DNA of 64,000 bases, taken from the NCBI GenBank assembly GCA_903813345.2, contig CAIIXF020000003.1:13344931-13408930 (forward strand), written 5' to 3'. This stretch comes from Owenia fusiformis (Eukaryota > Annelida > Polychaeta > Sabellida > Oweniidae). Made by a program: the position numbers and the translations under genes. Of this stretch, positions 37,001 through 52,000 are shown piece after piece (positions within the stretch are counted from its first letter, which is position 1; every line of letters starts with the position of its first letter). A model generated the notes under the pieces. The model did no database searches. It was not told the origin of the DNA and saw only the letters and a list, made by a program, of their open reading frames with translations.

Positions 37001-40000
37001 AGCAGGTTTATTGCCATATCATATCATTTTTAAGCATTAAATTATTTAAGGCAAATGAGATTTTAAAGCTACATTTATGTACCTTTGTCAGACAGGGGTT
37101 CAGCTACTGGCCTACCTAAAAGTTAAAACATGATATGTATTACTATTATTATAAGTAGGGGCAGAAAGGAGAGTGTAATGTGTTAAACGCAACACCCGTG
37201 TGTCCCGTATCATCTTGTGTACTATCTGATGGAGGATTTGGAATATCTGATCAGATATGTTTACATTTATGACATTAACTAATGCGAATATTTAACATTA
37301 TGAATTAATATAAGAACACGTGTTAAATTATTTGTACTTACGACGCCGAGGTAAATCCACTGGCGCAACTATAAAAGTGTAGTATCATGAAATGAAATAA
37401 ATGTACAAATCACTTATAATTGGCTTATGCTTTACAATATAAGGTAAACACATTTGGATAAGACAGGCGACACCAATTTAGAATACATAGAATTTGAAAA
37501 GGATTATAGATTCGAACAGGTTTCTTGAGAATATCACCGGGAAATAGTATACTAGCATTGGATTTACTAGGCTTAAAAACATTTTTGGGAATGGTAATGC
37601 GGTTGGTTGAATATTAGCTATACTTGGGTTAAATGAATAATAAAAGTTAACAATAAACAATGAATTAAATTAGATTAATTCATTGAACATAACTTTATAC
37701 ATAGGATTACCAGGATTTTCTCTAATACAACATTCACAGGGAAGGATAGCAGTCCATCAGATGTGGATGAGGTTATATTACAAATATGATGCGTTCCCAG
37801 TCACTATGGTCAATGGCTGTAACACAACTACGGAAATATACATTTTATAAACTAAAAAAACATACCATAAGAAAATCAAACATTTAGGGCTGCACGAAAT
37901 ACACTGAGAGAATGGCGTACAGAAAAAAGAATTTTAATGAGATTTATCATTCATTATTATAAATCTCACTAATCTAGGAAACTTTACAAATATGTGTACT
38001 TCATTTAACCAACATTTGATAGCTGTACTAGAAGTAAATATACGTTATCTACCATGGTATATAAGACTTGATATAGTAGAAAAGGCAAACGACATAGAGT
38101 GCGTGTGACAGGGTATTATTCAATCATTTTTAATCAAGTAATTATGAGACAGTGAGAAATACGATAATACAATGCATATTTACCTGAATCCGACAAAGGT
38201 TCTGAAGCCTGGCGTTCTAGAAGAAGGGATTACATGTTTCAATCATTTCAATGGTGCATTCGGTTTACACTATATTAAAACCATATATCGAGTAATAATA
38301 TGTAATTAATGATAATCAAAATTAACAATAATTGGAAGTTGAGGATTAGAATCAAAACCCCAAAAATTGATATACGAGTGATGCATATTTCAAATGTTTC
38401 TTGTTCCATAAAACGGTGTCATGTCAAATTGTATTATGATAAAATATGTACTTACCCCGAGGCGGAATATCCACGACAGCTAAAGTATAGAATATTACGA
38501 AGTATGAGTAGTTCATGTAAGGATGTATTCATGTAAGGCATATGTACTGTACTAGTCATTGTGTAATCATATATCATATAAGAATTTGTATATTGTGTAG
38601 TTATCGTATCATATCAAATTATATCATATTACAGTATTAGTGTATAAATGATTAAAAGTGTGTGTACACTGTATAAAAACTGGTTGAATGAAAATAAGTT
38701 TAGCATTACAATTAACAATATTAGTGTAGCCTGCTATATCTAAACATAATTCAATATGCCTTGCCAATGGTTTCAAACTTTATATTACAGAGTTAAAGAA
38801 ACCGTGAGATAATCATGAAAAATTAAAACGTGTTGCCTACTTACATCCAGGATCGTCTCCCAACTCATCCCCTTTAAATATATATGGAAATATTATTAGA
38901 AATTAAATTGTAGAAACTATTTACAAATATGATATGACAAAATAAAAGATGACAGAATCCAAAAATGTCGCATTTAACAACTTAAATCAGTCTATTGAAG
39001 AGCATTATACATTATTGTGTGTTGTATCCACATATCAGGACATTTGTGATGTCAATATTCATTAATGTGTCGAGGAGTACTCAGTATAAAAACACGTATA
39101 GTTAGTGATAAAACAAATGAAAAAATATAATGTTATTAGGAGATACTCACCCGGTAATGGTGGTAATATCTGGGCTGAAAAAAAATATATGACATTCATT
39201 AATTAACCATTGTTAATTATATACTTCAAGTAATATTGATGAGCACATAGACGTTTTCTTTCACAGAGAATGGAAAGTTTATGCTAGCAATCTTTTTCAG
39301 AACGCAATTGTGAATGAAAGTACGATGTAGCAATGTACAGGGTGTTCCAAAAGTAACAGGACTGGTGCTGGCATTTTGTCAATTTTGCACCGAGTGTATT
39401 CAAATTTTTACAAATTGTACTTTGAAGTATTGCAACTAAAACTGTATAGTTTCAGAAAAATGATGAAATGCGGGTAGAGTTGTGGTTACTGTAGTAACAT
39501 GACATCACAATACCCGGGGCAACTTTTTCCTGAAAATGTGATATCTAACATTTTTGTATTACTGAAGAAAGTATCTAATTCACCTATTGTAATACAACAT
39601 TTCTTGTTTATTTTATCAGTTGCTTTGTTGTAAAGGTGTTGCTTTACAACTCAGATTCAAGTATAATTTCATAATGATAATAATATTTATTCAATTTCCT
39701 GGAATATCACTATGAATTACATTCTGATCAATTAATTGTTGAGTTTTTGAAAAGACCCAATTTGAAGCCAGTCATCCACCTTGATAACGCGACTGCCCGC
39801 AGGTCACCATTAAAGACCATGCTGCTATAGAGGAGCTAAGTCTTGAGTTCTAAAACCATGCGCCATACTCTTCTGATCATGCAACATCCCATTTTTACTA
39901 ACATGGAGAATGGAATGCTAATCAGTGCTGTAAGATCTTTAAAGATGAGAATGACCTTCTCCAAGTTGTTCAATTGACCATGCGTGACATGTCCTCAAGT

Positions 40001-43000
40001 GGGCTCACTCATGTGTTTGAGTCATGGATACAGAGTGCTATTCTTTTACTGACCAAAGAGGAGCCTATTTTAGTAGAGGATAAATAGGAAAGTCAAATTA
40101 TGTAAAACAAATGTTATTCCCACCACTTGTTGCATTTTAACTTTGCTATGGGATGTACAAGATGCTTAATGTCTCTTTCTGTCTTAATGTAACTTTCTGC
40201 ATGGAATGTTGCCCCGGGTATTGTGATGTCATGTTACCATAGCAACCATAACTCTACCCAAGTTTCATATTTTTTGTCGAAACTTTGCAATTTTAGTAAC
40301 GATACATGAAAGTACACTATGTAAAATTTAGAAGACGATTGGTGCATATTTAACGAAATGCCAGCACCAGTCCTGTTACTTTTGGAACACCCTGTATAGC
40401 ACGCATACCAAACAAGCACTTATTAGTATACTTCAGATACGTTTAGCTTCAGAGTTTCGTGTTCGGAGCGCGAAATTCCAAATTTCACGTTGGTCTCAAC
40501 GGGAATTATTATACTCGTGTCTATTGCCATACTAGGCCGTTAATTTTGATTCCGATACAAAGATGAATTGTTTCTGAAGAAGATGATGCATGCATGTTTT
40601 AGTTCCGACTGTTTCCGACTAGAAATTCTCCATTTTCTATTGATTCAATTTCTGTTTCAATTTATGGCATGCCGTATTATCATTATTTGCTGTAAATATA
40701 AGTATAGTTTATATTATGAACCAGATCTTACCATCAGGATCATCTTGATAGCCTGGCGGTAAAGGTATTTCCGTGACGTCATTTGGGCCAGTTGTATCCA
40801 CGGGTTTTTCTGTAGTTGCTAATTCTATAATTGGAATTATTCCTACATAGTTAGTTGATCGTGGTATATATAGCGTTCTTTATGAAAGAGAATTCAAACA
40901 TTCAATTAATTTATTATTCACATGAAAATTGTTTTAGAATATTAATGAATAGCTCACGATGTGAGCTAAAATATCATTTCTTTCCACACAACCCAGGCGT
41001 CAGACATCAAGATCATGAAATAAAAGCCCAGAGTATCAGATTCAAACATGTCTCATACCAGCACCTATATATTCCAGAACCTGTCGTGTCCATATGGTCA
41101 GACGACGGGTTTGTAGATTACACAATTCAATCAGGAACAACATCTCTTGAATAATGCATAGATCCTCAAACACGATTTGGTTTGTTATTCATTGTGTCTT
41201 TAAATGAATATGCGACATTGATAAGCTTAAAAAGGGACCTATCCTTGCAAGAGGCATATACAAGGGCGATCCATATATTTTGAAAAAATGCTTTCATTTT
41301 GTGATTTGTTCATATATCCCTCTCATTCCTGAGAGCACTTTTGGATAGCCACGTGTAACCATACCATGATTACAAGTAACCAGCCAAGAAAAAAATAAAG
41401 AAAACTTATGCTTTTCAAACTTTATAGTAAATGCTACTACCTTTAGAAAATAGATCAGACAAAGAAATCCAGTGGAAAATTCAAGTAAGAATCACCGTTT
41501 TAAGAAAGCACCTGATTTAGTAGACAGAGCTATAAAAACACTTATTATATTGAGAAACAATAACAATATTAAGTTCTGAAATATAATTAATTGATATTAT
41601 ATCGAACAGTAATTTGTATTATAAATGAATTCACTCGGAGGTGTAGGTCTTTGCAAATATTATTGTATGTGATGTTTCAAACGATCGTTTGGTGTTTATG
41701 TAAAAATATATTTCAAACGTTTGGAGTGGTTTAAAATTGGATACATATCAAGCATTTTAGATGTTATAAAGCGGCCCGTTTGTCGTAATTGACGTCCTTT
41801 CTTAGAGAAAGGCCTCGATTCAATTCTAAGTATAAAAAGTTAGCTTTTACAATACGACTTATTATCTTGTGTGTTAATATTCAAGTAAGTAATATACAAT
41901 TACATAAAACACGGTACATGTAACATGGTTATCCCAAGACACAACCTTGATTATATTCAAATTCATTCAGTGTCGTTAGCTACTCACGGGGACATCGAAA
42001 CTCATTACAAGGTATAGTATTAGTTTCTTCACTCAAACGAGTACCATCAAGGGACAAACAGTCTTCTCCACCAAAAGCTGGTTTTGGTTTGTCACAATAT
42101 CTCACAGATGTTGATGTTCCGCCGCCACAACTTACGGTACAACTTCCTACTGACCAGTCACCCCAGCCACCATTTACTACAGGATAAATAGTAAAGTAGT
42201 TGACTAACGTAATAATATTTGATTTGGAAATATTGTAAAGATCGATCGACTCTATGTTATCTCCATTATTATCATCTTTGAGATTTCAAAAACACACATG
42301 AAATATTTTCTACTCTTAGTTTTGTATTTCCATGTATCATGAATCTAAATCACTTTTTTATTGTAGTGTTACGAGTTCAAAATAAGATTAACGTTTGTAT
42401 AATGCTTGCAGATTAACCTAACTAAAACAAATAGTTAAATATAAATAATACGCATTACTTGGACATAGCTGTGTGTTACAAATACGCGTCTCAGATTCAT
42501 CCAGTGTAGGTACACCTTCTGAGTCTACACACATTTTGCCGCCAAACTCTGGGGAGGGGTTGTTACATGCTCTACTGCGTGACTGGATACCACCGTTACA
42601 TGTTTGACTGCAATCCTCAAAGACTGTCCAATTTCCCCAACCCCCGTCAACTAATGTAAAGAATCTGATTTATAAGAATTACAGATAAATACACTCAAAT
42701 GATGAAACATACGAGGGAAGATCCAAAACTTTCCGGCCTAACATAGTTCCCGATGTCTGAGAGCAACCATTCTTCACAGTTCAAATGTTGCTTATGTATG
42801 AACATAATTTATGCATATGATTAACCTCTAGGGGTCACAGCCTCATTTTGAGAATATTCATAATGAGGTCAGGTCACAGTGGCTGCACAATGGAGAAAAC
42901 TGAATATAGAGCTGTGATAAAGTTTCTATATCAAGAAGAAAATGGAGGGCAGGAAATCTACGATAGACTTAAGGATGTGTATGGGGAAGGTGCTCCCTCC

Positions 43001-46000
43001 TATTCCACTGTAAAATTTTGGGTGGCTGAATTTAAACGTGGACGGGAATCAATTGATGATGCACCACGTTCTGGAAGACCTAAAGATGTCACTTCAGATA
43101 GAAATGCTGATCTTGTACATCGAACAATATTGGAAGATAGGCGGAAATCTATACGTGAACTTGTAGAAGAAACTGGATTATCATATGGTACCGTTTGTAG
43201 AATAATTCATGAAGATTTACACATGCAAAAGTTAAGCTCAAGATGGGTGCCCCGTATGCTCACAGAGGACATGAAAACAAAACGAGTTGCTGTTGCAAGA
43301 GAGCTTTTGGACATGTATAACACTGATCCACAAGGTTTTATGGAGAGAATAGTCACTTGTGATGAAACATGGGTGCGTCATTTTGAGCCTTTAACCAAAC
43401 ATGAGTCAATGCAATGGAAACATATGGGGTCCCCACCCCCAAAGAAGTTTCGCACCACCCCATCCAACAAAAAGATGATGGCCACCATTTTCTGGGACTG
43501 TGAAGGTCCTATCTTAGTAGACTACCTTCCAAGAGGTACTACAATGAATGGAGAATATTATGCTGCTTTGTTGCGTACTTTAAAAGCTAAACTTGATGAA
43601 ACCAGACCACACAAAGTCCGTCTTGGAGTTTTGCATCAACAGGACAATGCACCTGATTTCTTCAAAACTGGACTTGAGATGCTGCCAAGAAGATGGGCCA
43701 AGTGCATCGAAGTACAGGGAGACTACATTGAAAAATGACACTATCATTTTGAAAATCCATCAACTAGAACTATGTTAGGCCGGAAACTTTTGGATCTTCC
43801 CTCGTACATTATTGTAAACAGCAATTCTTAAATCAAAGTCCCTAGCTTGGATCTGATTGTTACATGGCTAGCTCAGAATCGACTGTGACTAGAATGACGG
43901 TCGAAATGAAACACAGTATACTGTTATAAACTTACTAGGGCAGGGTTGTGTGTTACATGTTTCAACCTGTGATTCCTCGAGTTGCTCTACTCCCTCAACA
44001 GTTATACACTGAGAGCCTCCATATTGTGGCTCTGGGCTATTGCATAATCGAATGCGTTCTTTGGTACCTCCTCCACATTCCAAAGAGCATGTGCTATAAT
44101 TTGACCAATCACCCCATCCTCCATCAACTAAAATGTTATCTCTAATTTTTACCTCTTGAATGAATCTGTATTTGAATGAGTTTACTGTGATTAAAGATTT
44201 TGAGGATATCTGATCTAATATTGACCATGGGTGAGCGGGGATTCACTATGCAACATTAGTCTATTACAAACTTACTTTGACATGGTTGCGTGTTACATGG
44301 TTCGATCTCAGATTCTACAAGTTTTTGTTCTCCCTCTGCAGTTAGACACTGAATGCCTCCATATTGTGGCTCTGGACTATTGCATAATCGAACACGTTCT
44401 TTGGTACCTCCTCCACATTCCAAAGAACATGTGCTAAAATTTGACCAATCACCCCATCCTCCGTCAACTAAAATGTTATCGCTAAACTTTACTTGTCGAA
44501 TATATCTATATTTGAATGAAGCTACTGTGGTATAAAAATTTTACCATTTGACAAATTAACCCCATCCATCGAATATATAGTTGATATCATCAGAGTCGAC
44601 TAAATTTACAATACAATCAAATAACGTGAATATCAAATATCTACACAAGGCATTAACAAACAAAATGCCACTAGCTGCCATTTGTTACAAACGTCTTGCA
44701 CGCCGAACGCCAACCACCATTACAAAAAAAAGAGTTAAAAAATAAAAAGAGATACCTATCTGAATAAGACCAATTCTCTTGTCAAATATTTTTCCGCTTA
44801 AGAAAAAAACTCCTCAGAAAAACCTGAAGTAACGTTACAATTTGTGATTTCAAATTACAGTAAAAATCGATCGAAAATATTTAATATCAAAGACAATCCA
44901 TCCTTTAAAATGTAAAGACACGCAAAATGCTTTCTATTCTGCGCTTGCACTTGAATTGCAAATCACATGAGATTCTGATTGTAGTACACTGTGGCAATGA
45001 AAATTCTTACTTGCGCATGGCTGTGTGTTACATGGTTCAATCTGTGATTCCTCGAGTTGCTCTACTCCCTCAACAGTTAGACACTGAGAGCCTCCATATT
45101 GTGGCTCTGGGTTGTTACATAATCGAACACGTTCTTGGGTTCCTCCGCCGCATTCAAGTGAACATGCGCTATAATTGGAAAACTCTCCCCATCCGCCATC
45201 AACTATAAATATACACTGAGTATGCCAGAGTTTCCTAAATCCATAATTGACTTCGTCCTTATTTTACGTTTTAACTGTCTTTCCAAAGATAGGCAATAGA
45301 TGTTGTAAAATATTTTTCCACTAAAGAATGGCAATGAAAATTCTTACTTGGACATGGCTGTGTGTTACATGGTTCAACCTGTGATTCCTCCAGTTGCTCT
45401 ACTCCTTCAACAGTTAGACACTGAGAGCCTCCATATTGTGGCGCTGGGTTGTTACATAATCGAACACGTTCTTGGGTACCTCCGCCACACTCAAGGGAAC
45501 ATGCGCCATATTCCGAAAATTCTCCCCATCCTCCGTCAACTGAAAATAAACATTTTACATGCCACAGTTTTCTTAAATGGTAACCTAGATGATGAAAAGG
45601 TTATTACCGTGTACTTATACTTCATTCTTTAACAGGTGATAACGTGCTTTCCAGAGATTGTAAATTACTAAATGGTATAATTAATGGAGGTATTTAAAAT
45701 ACGAATATTGATAAAGTTGTAAATATTGATCTCTTCATGATACAAAAATAAGAAAAATGTATAAATGGACTTAATGTTGTGGTAAAAGCATGATTTGCAA
45801 CACAATTGTATTTTGTGCTAATTGAAATATATCAATACATTCTTGTCCTTTCATCTGAATGCTTCTTGTTGCTAATTCTAGAGTTGTGAACTAAACATAT
45901 CTAAGGATGTATCCAAATAATCTGCCCCTTTGAAACTTAGGTAACTTAGTTTTTATAGAACTTTTAGGTTTAGATTACTCATCAATTTCTATACAACAGT

Positions 46001-49000
46001 ATTTGAGATTTGAATTGAATGCAATATGTCGATTTCATGTAGATATAAGTTGCGTCTTGCAATAAACGTGATGGTGGTAGTGTCCTTGAGTAGACAATAC
46101 GAGTTCCACATGACTTACTTTGGCATGGTTGTGTGTTACATGATTCAAATTGGAATTCCTCGAGTAGCTGTTCTCCCTCTGCAGTTACACACTGAGAGCC
46201 TCCATATTGTGGCTCTGGGTTGTTACACAATCGAACACGTTCTTTGATACCTCCGCCGCATTCAAGTGAACATGCACTATAATTGGAAAAATCTCCCCAT
46301 CCTCCATCAACTGAAAATATACAGTGTACATGCCAGATTTTTGTTAAAATGCCACCTCGATGATAAATAAATAATAGTTAGTCTTCAGTTTCAATTGAGT
46401 ATGTTATCTAGTCCTATTTATATATCACAAGTAGCCCAATCATTCCTCTTCATAAATTTGCGAATTGCATTCCAAATTCTGTTCATGAATGCTATTCATC
46501 AATTGCACATCATCTTGGCATATGCTTGACCATGCCCTATTTTTACATTTAGCAATGTCATTTCAAAGGAAGGCAATGACACTTCCATATGACTTACTTG
46601 CACATGGATCAGTGTTACATGGTTCAACCTGTGATTCCTCTAGTTGCTCTACTCCCTTAACAGTTAGACACTGAGAGCCTCCATATTGTGGCTCTGGGTT
46701 GTTACATAATCGAACGCGTTCTTGGGTTCCTCCGCCACATTCAAGTGAGCATGCGCCATATTCGGAAAACTCTCCCCATCCTCCATCAACTGAAAATATA
46801 CATTGTCAATGACAGAGATTTCTTAAATGACAGCCTAAAATGAATAAACAAATGCCATGTAATATGTAGCTTTGACCTTGTGCTTATTTGAGAGTGTGAA
46901 TGTCATTGATGAAAAATAAATAGCGATGGTGGCCATGTAAGTATAGTATGTTGAAAGCCAGTAAAGATTTATCCCTCAAATTTTTGAAAAAAAATATTCA
47001 GAGGATTAGCATTCAGATATTATGCAGAGATCTAAATTCACTTTGAGATATGTTCATCCTGATAATGCTATCTAGGCTAGGCCAATTTTAATACTCCAAG
47101 TTACCAATCTCTCTAATGAAAAAATTGAGATTTGCATCAAAAGGCATTCATGAATAAATCTATCAGTTGGAATTGTTGAGATCCTTTCATGCTGCACTTT
47201 CATTTATGGTCATATGGCATAGTTGTTTGTGTCTTTCTACAGAAAGGCAATGGCGGTTCCATATGACGTGCTTGTGCATGGTTGTGTGATACAGGGTTCA
47301 AACTTAAACTTAAAGGGTATTAAACTTTTTGAATCTCTTTTTTCAGAAAGGCAATGGGAGTTCCATATGACTTACTAGGACATGGCTGTGTGTTACATGG
47401 TTCAATCTGTGATTCCGCAACTTGTTCCTCTCCCCCTGCAGTTACACAATGAGAGCCCCCATATTGTGGCTCTGGGCTGTTACATAATCGAACACGTTCT
47501 TGGGTACCTCCGCCACATTCAAGTGAACATGCACTATAATTGGAAAAGTCTCCCCATCCGCCATCAACTAAAAATATAAAGTGTACATGCCAATTGTTTT
47601 CTAAATGATAGCATTAATAATGAAAAAATAATAACCATATGAAATGGAGATTTTGAGTTTATGTGAGGTGTGAATGTCGTAATTGAAAATTTAATGGGAA
47701 TGGTGGATATGTGAGTATAAGATAGTGAAAGCCAGTAAATATTAAATCCACAAATATTTGAAAAATGCATTCATCGGCTAATCATTCAGGACCCCAGTAC
47801 GCGTGGACCTTGTAAGATGTGCAAAGGGTTATTTTTACTTTCAGGTTTAAATTCACTTTTGAGATTTTTTCATCATATTTTATGTTTTAAATTTTTTTTT
47901 TCAGAAAGGCAATGTGGGTTCCATTGACTTACTTGGGCATGGCTGTGTGTTACATGGTTCAACCTGTGATTCTTCTAGTTGCTCTACTCCCCCTGCAGTT
48001 AGACACTGAGAGCCTCCATATTGTGGCTCTGGGTTGTTACATAATCGAACACGTTCTTGGGTACCTCCGCCACATTCAAGCGAACATGGGCTATAATTGG
48101 AAAACTCTCCCCATCCGCCATCAACTGTAAATATACATTGATTGTGTATGCCAGAGTGTCCTAAACTACAGCTTCAATAATGAAAAATAACTACCATTAT
48201 CGGCTACGGCCGTATCGCTGATAATAATCATTGCGCATGGAAGAGGTTTCTTCAATGGGAGCCCTAAATGAAGCAATTAAAATACAGTCATGAAATATAT
48301 AGCTCCGACATTTTATTTTATTTAAACGTGGGAATTTGTGAATGATGATTAAATGGGAATTGTGGCTATGTGATTAAACGTGTAATGAAAATTTAAAATT
48401 AACCCTCAAATATTTGAAAAACTGTATCAAGGTCCAAGCATTCTGGACCCACTAAGCATAAATCTTGTTTAAAATACTGTTCAAACGTTTTTTTTTTACA
48501 TAAATGAGATTCTTCTTCCTTAGAATTATATCCAGTCCCATTTAAATCAGTAATGTCACCAGTCACCTTTACTTTATCAAAATTTGAGATTGGCATCAAA
48601 TGCTATTTGTGAATGATATCTATTAATTGCTTCATCTGTAGATGTATTTGCATACTGCACTTCATATGTGTATAGCATTATTTATGTTTGTTTGTGTTTT
48701 TCTAGAGAAAGACAATAGGTTTACCACATGACTTACTTGGGCATGGCTGTGTGTTACATGGTTCAACCTGTGATTCCTCGAGTTGCTCTACTCCCTCAAC
48801 AGTTAGACACTGAGAGCCTCCATATTGTGGCTCTGGGTTGTTACATAATCTAACACGTTCTCGTGTACCTCCGCTACACTCAAGTGAACATGCACTATAA
48901 TTGGAAAACTCTCCCCATCCGCCATCAACTGTAAATATACATTGAATATGCCAGAGTTTCCTAAATGGCAGCTTCAATAATGAAAAATAATAACTACCAT

Positions 49001-52000
49001 TATAGACTACGGCCGTATTAAACTTTTTAAATGTATTTTTTTCAGAAAGGCAATGGAGTTCCATATGACTCACTTGAGCATGGCTGTGTGTTACATGGTT
49101 CAACCTGTGATTCCTCTAGTTGCTCTACTCCCTCAACAGTTAAACACGGAGAGCCTCCATATTGTGGCTCTGGGTTGTTACATAATCGAACACGTTCTTG
49201 GGTACCACCGCCACATTCAAGTGAACATGCACTATAATTGGAAAACTCTCCCCATCCGCCATCAACTGGAAATATACATTTAGTATGCCAGAGTTTTCTA
49301 AATGGCAGCTTCAATAATCAAAAAGAAATTACCATAATTGACTTCAGCCTTATTTTACGTTTTAACTGTCTTTTAAAAGAAAGGCAATGACGGTTCAATA
49401 TGACTTACTTGCGCATGGCTGTGTGTTACATGGTTCAACCTGTGATTCCTCGAGTTGCTCTACTCCCTCAACAGTTAGACACTGAGAGCCTCCATATTGT
49501 GGCTCTGGGTTGTTACATAACCGAACACGCTCTTTGGTACCTCCCCCACATTCGAGTGAACATGCACTATAATTGGAAAACTCTCCCCATCCGCCATCAA
49601 CTGTAAATAAACACAGAGTATGCCAGAGTTTCCTAAATGGCAGCTTCAATTATGAAAAAATAACTACCATTATAGAATACGGCCGTATTAAACTTTTTAA
49701 ATGTCTTTTTTTCAGAAAGGCAATGGGAGTTCCATATGACTCACTTGAGCATGGCTGTGTGTTACATGGTTCAACCTGTGATTCCTCGAGTTGCTCTACT
49801 CCCTCAACAGTTAGACACTGAGACCCTCCATATTGTGGCTCTGGGTTGTTACATAATCGAACACGCTCTCGTGTACCTCCGCCACATTCAAGTGAACATG
49901 CACTATAATTGGAAAACTCTCCCCATCCGCCATCAACTGGAAATATATATTGAGTATGCCAGAGTTTCCTAAATGGCAGCTTCAATAATGAAACAATAAC
50001 TACCATTATCGACTACGGCCGTATTCAACTCTTTAAATGTCTTATTCAGAAAGGCAATGGTAGTTCCATGACTTACTTGCGCATGGCTGTGTGTTACATG
50101 GTTCAACCTGTGATTCCTCGAGTTGCTCTACTCCCTCAACAGTTAAACACTGAGAGCCTCCATATTGTGGCTCTGGGTTGTTACATAATCGAACACGCTC
50201 TCGTGTACCTCCGCTACACTCAAGTGAACATGCACTATAATTGGAAAACTCTCCCCATCCGCCATCAACTGTAAATATACATTGAATATGCCAGAGTTTC
50301 CTAAATGGCAGCTTCAATAATGAAAAAAAATAACTACCATTATAGACTACGGCCGTATTAAACTTTTTAAATGTCTTTTTCAGAAAGGCAATGGTAGTTC
50401 CATGACTTACTTGCGCATGGCTGTGTGTTACATGGTTCAACCTGTGATTCCTCGAGTTGCTGTACTCCCTCAACAGTTAGACACTGATAGCCTCCATATT
50501 GTGGCTCTGGGTTGTTACATAATCGAACACGCTCTCGTGTACCTCCGCCACATTCAAGTGAACATGCACCATAATTGGAAAACTCTCCCCATCCGCCATC
50601 AACTGGAAATAAACATTTAGTATGCCAGAGTTTTCTAAATGGCAGCTTCAATAATGAAAAAGAAATTACAATAATTGACTCCAGCCTTATTTTACGTTTT
50701 AACTGTCTTTCAAAAGAAAGGCAATGACGGTTCAATATGACTTACTTGCGCATGGCTGTGTATTACATGGTTCAACCTGTGATTCCTCCAGTTGCTCTAC
50801 TCCCTCAACAGTTAGACACTGAGACCCTCCATATTGTGGCTCTGGGTTGTTACATAATCGAACACGTTCTTGTGTACCTCCGCCACATTCAAGTGAACAT
50901 GCACTATAATTGGAAAACTCTCCCCATCCGCCATCAACTGTAAATAAACACAGAGTATGCCAGAGTTTCCTAAATGGCAGCTTCAATTCTCGAAATCGCT
51001 GTTCCCTCTTCAAAAGAGGAGACGCGAAAATCTTTCCTTATAAGGTCAAAATATTTCCCATGATGCAGTTCGCGGAGGAACAAATTTATACTTCCTTGTT
51101 TTCCCTCATAGGTTTAACATGGGGATTTTAACACCTATTTTTCAAACAATATATTCGTTCATATTCCCGTACGAGGGTACAGAAAAAATTATTAGAAACG
51201 ATTGATCTTTTATTAATCTTAATATAACAGCTATTTTTTCATTGTATTGATTCATAGCGTGGTGAAAACGATGATTGAAAAGTGAGAAAATATTCCGGAA
51301 GAGAAGGTCACATCATCAGTTGACTAGTCGCCATATTGGAAAAAACATTTCCATTCGGCTTTCAATACTTTCATGCCAATCTTACCGCACTACAAACTGC
51401 ATCATCGATGCAACAACGGAATAAAAGTATTCATCATCAAATTACATCATAGAGTTACGTTGAAAACCAACAAATAACTGAGCAGTAGACCAAAGAAGAA
51501 GCGTCACTATTATCTAGGTCACTCTGTTCAGTGGTCCGAAAGCAAATCTATAGTACTCGTTTCCGAATTTTGTTGTTCATTGTACAATCTTTTATTGATT
51601 AAACTCGGTATACAGACTATTAAAGCAATGACAAAGAAGAATACTTCCGATGTTGTCATTGTTTTATTTAGCGTGCGGGTGTAAAAACAAAATTGCGTAA
51701 TTAGTTTGATATAGAACTTTCGTGTCACGCAAAAAGCTACGCGTAATGCATAATGAGAAAATATAAGCCAATCAAATTTTGTCCTTTTTGAGTGCTTTTT
51801 CAGTGCATATTTGCGAACGTTCTGATTCAAAGAGCGAATCGCGAAAGGGAGAATTATGAAAAAATAACTACCATTATCGACCTCGGCCGTATTCAACTTT
51901 TTAAATGTCTTATTCAGAAAGGCAATGTGGGTTCCATTGACTTACTTGGGCATGGCTGTGTGTTACATGGTTCAACCTGTGATTCCTCGAGTTGCTCTAC

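Larger units (their letters stand above)
36405..40824 (-). other. Gene C linker micro-exon block
   Basis: Eight phase 1-1 exons join the TSP1 array to the ITIH_C-like domain: 40824-40732 (93 nt), 39174-39151 (24), 38871-38845 (27), 38479-38456 (24), 38216-38184 (33), 37368-37342 (27), 37115-37083 (33) and 36500-36405 (96). Two 24/27-nt 'VD(I/L)PPR'-type exons alternate with two 33-nt '(A/S)EPLSD(S/K)' exons, so a two-exon unit was duplicated. Gene B has the same 24/33 alternation. All are symmetric, so each can be skipped without a frame change. Composition (Pro, Asp, Glu) suggests a flexible acidic spacer. Confidence 0.75.
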
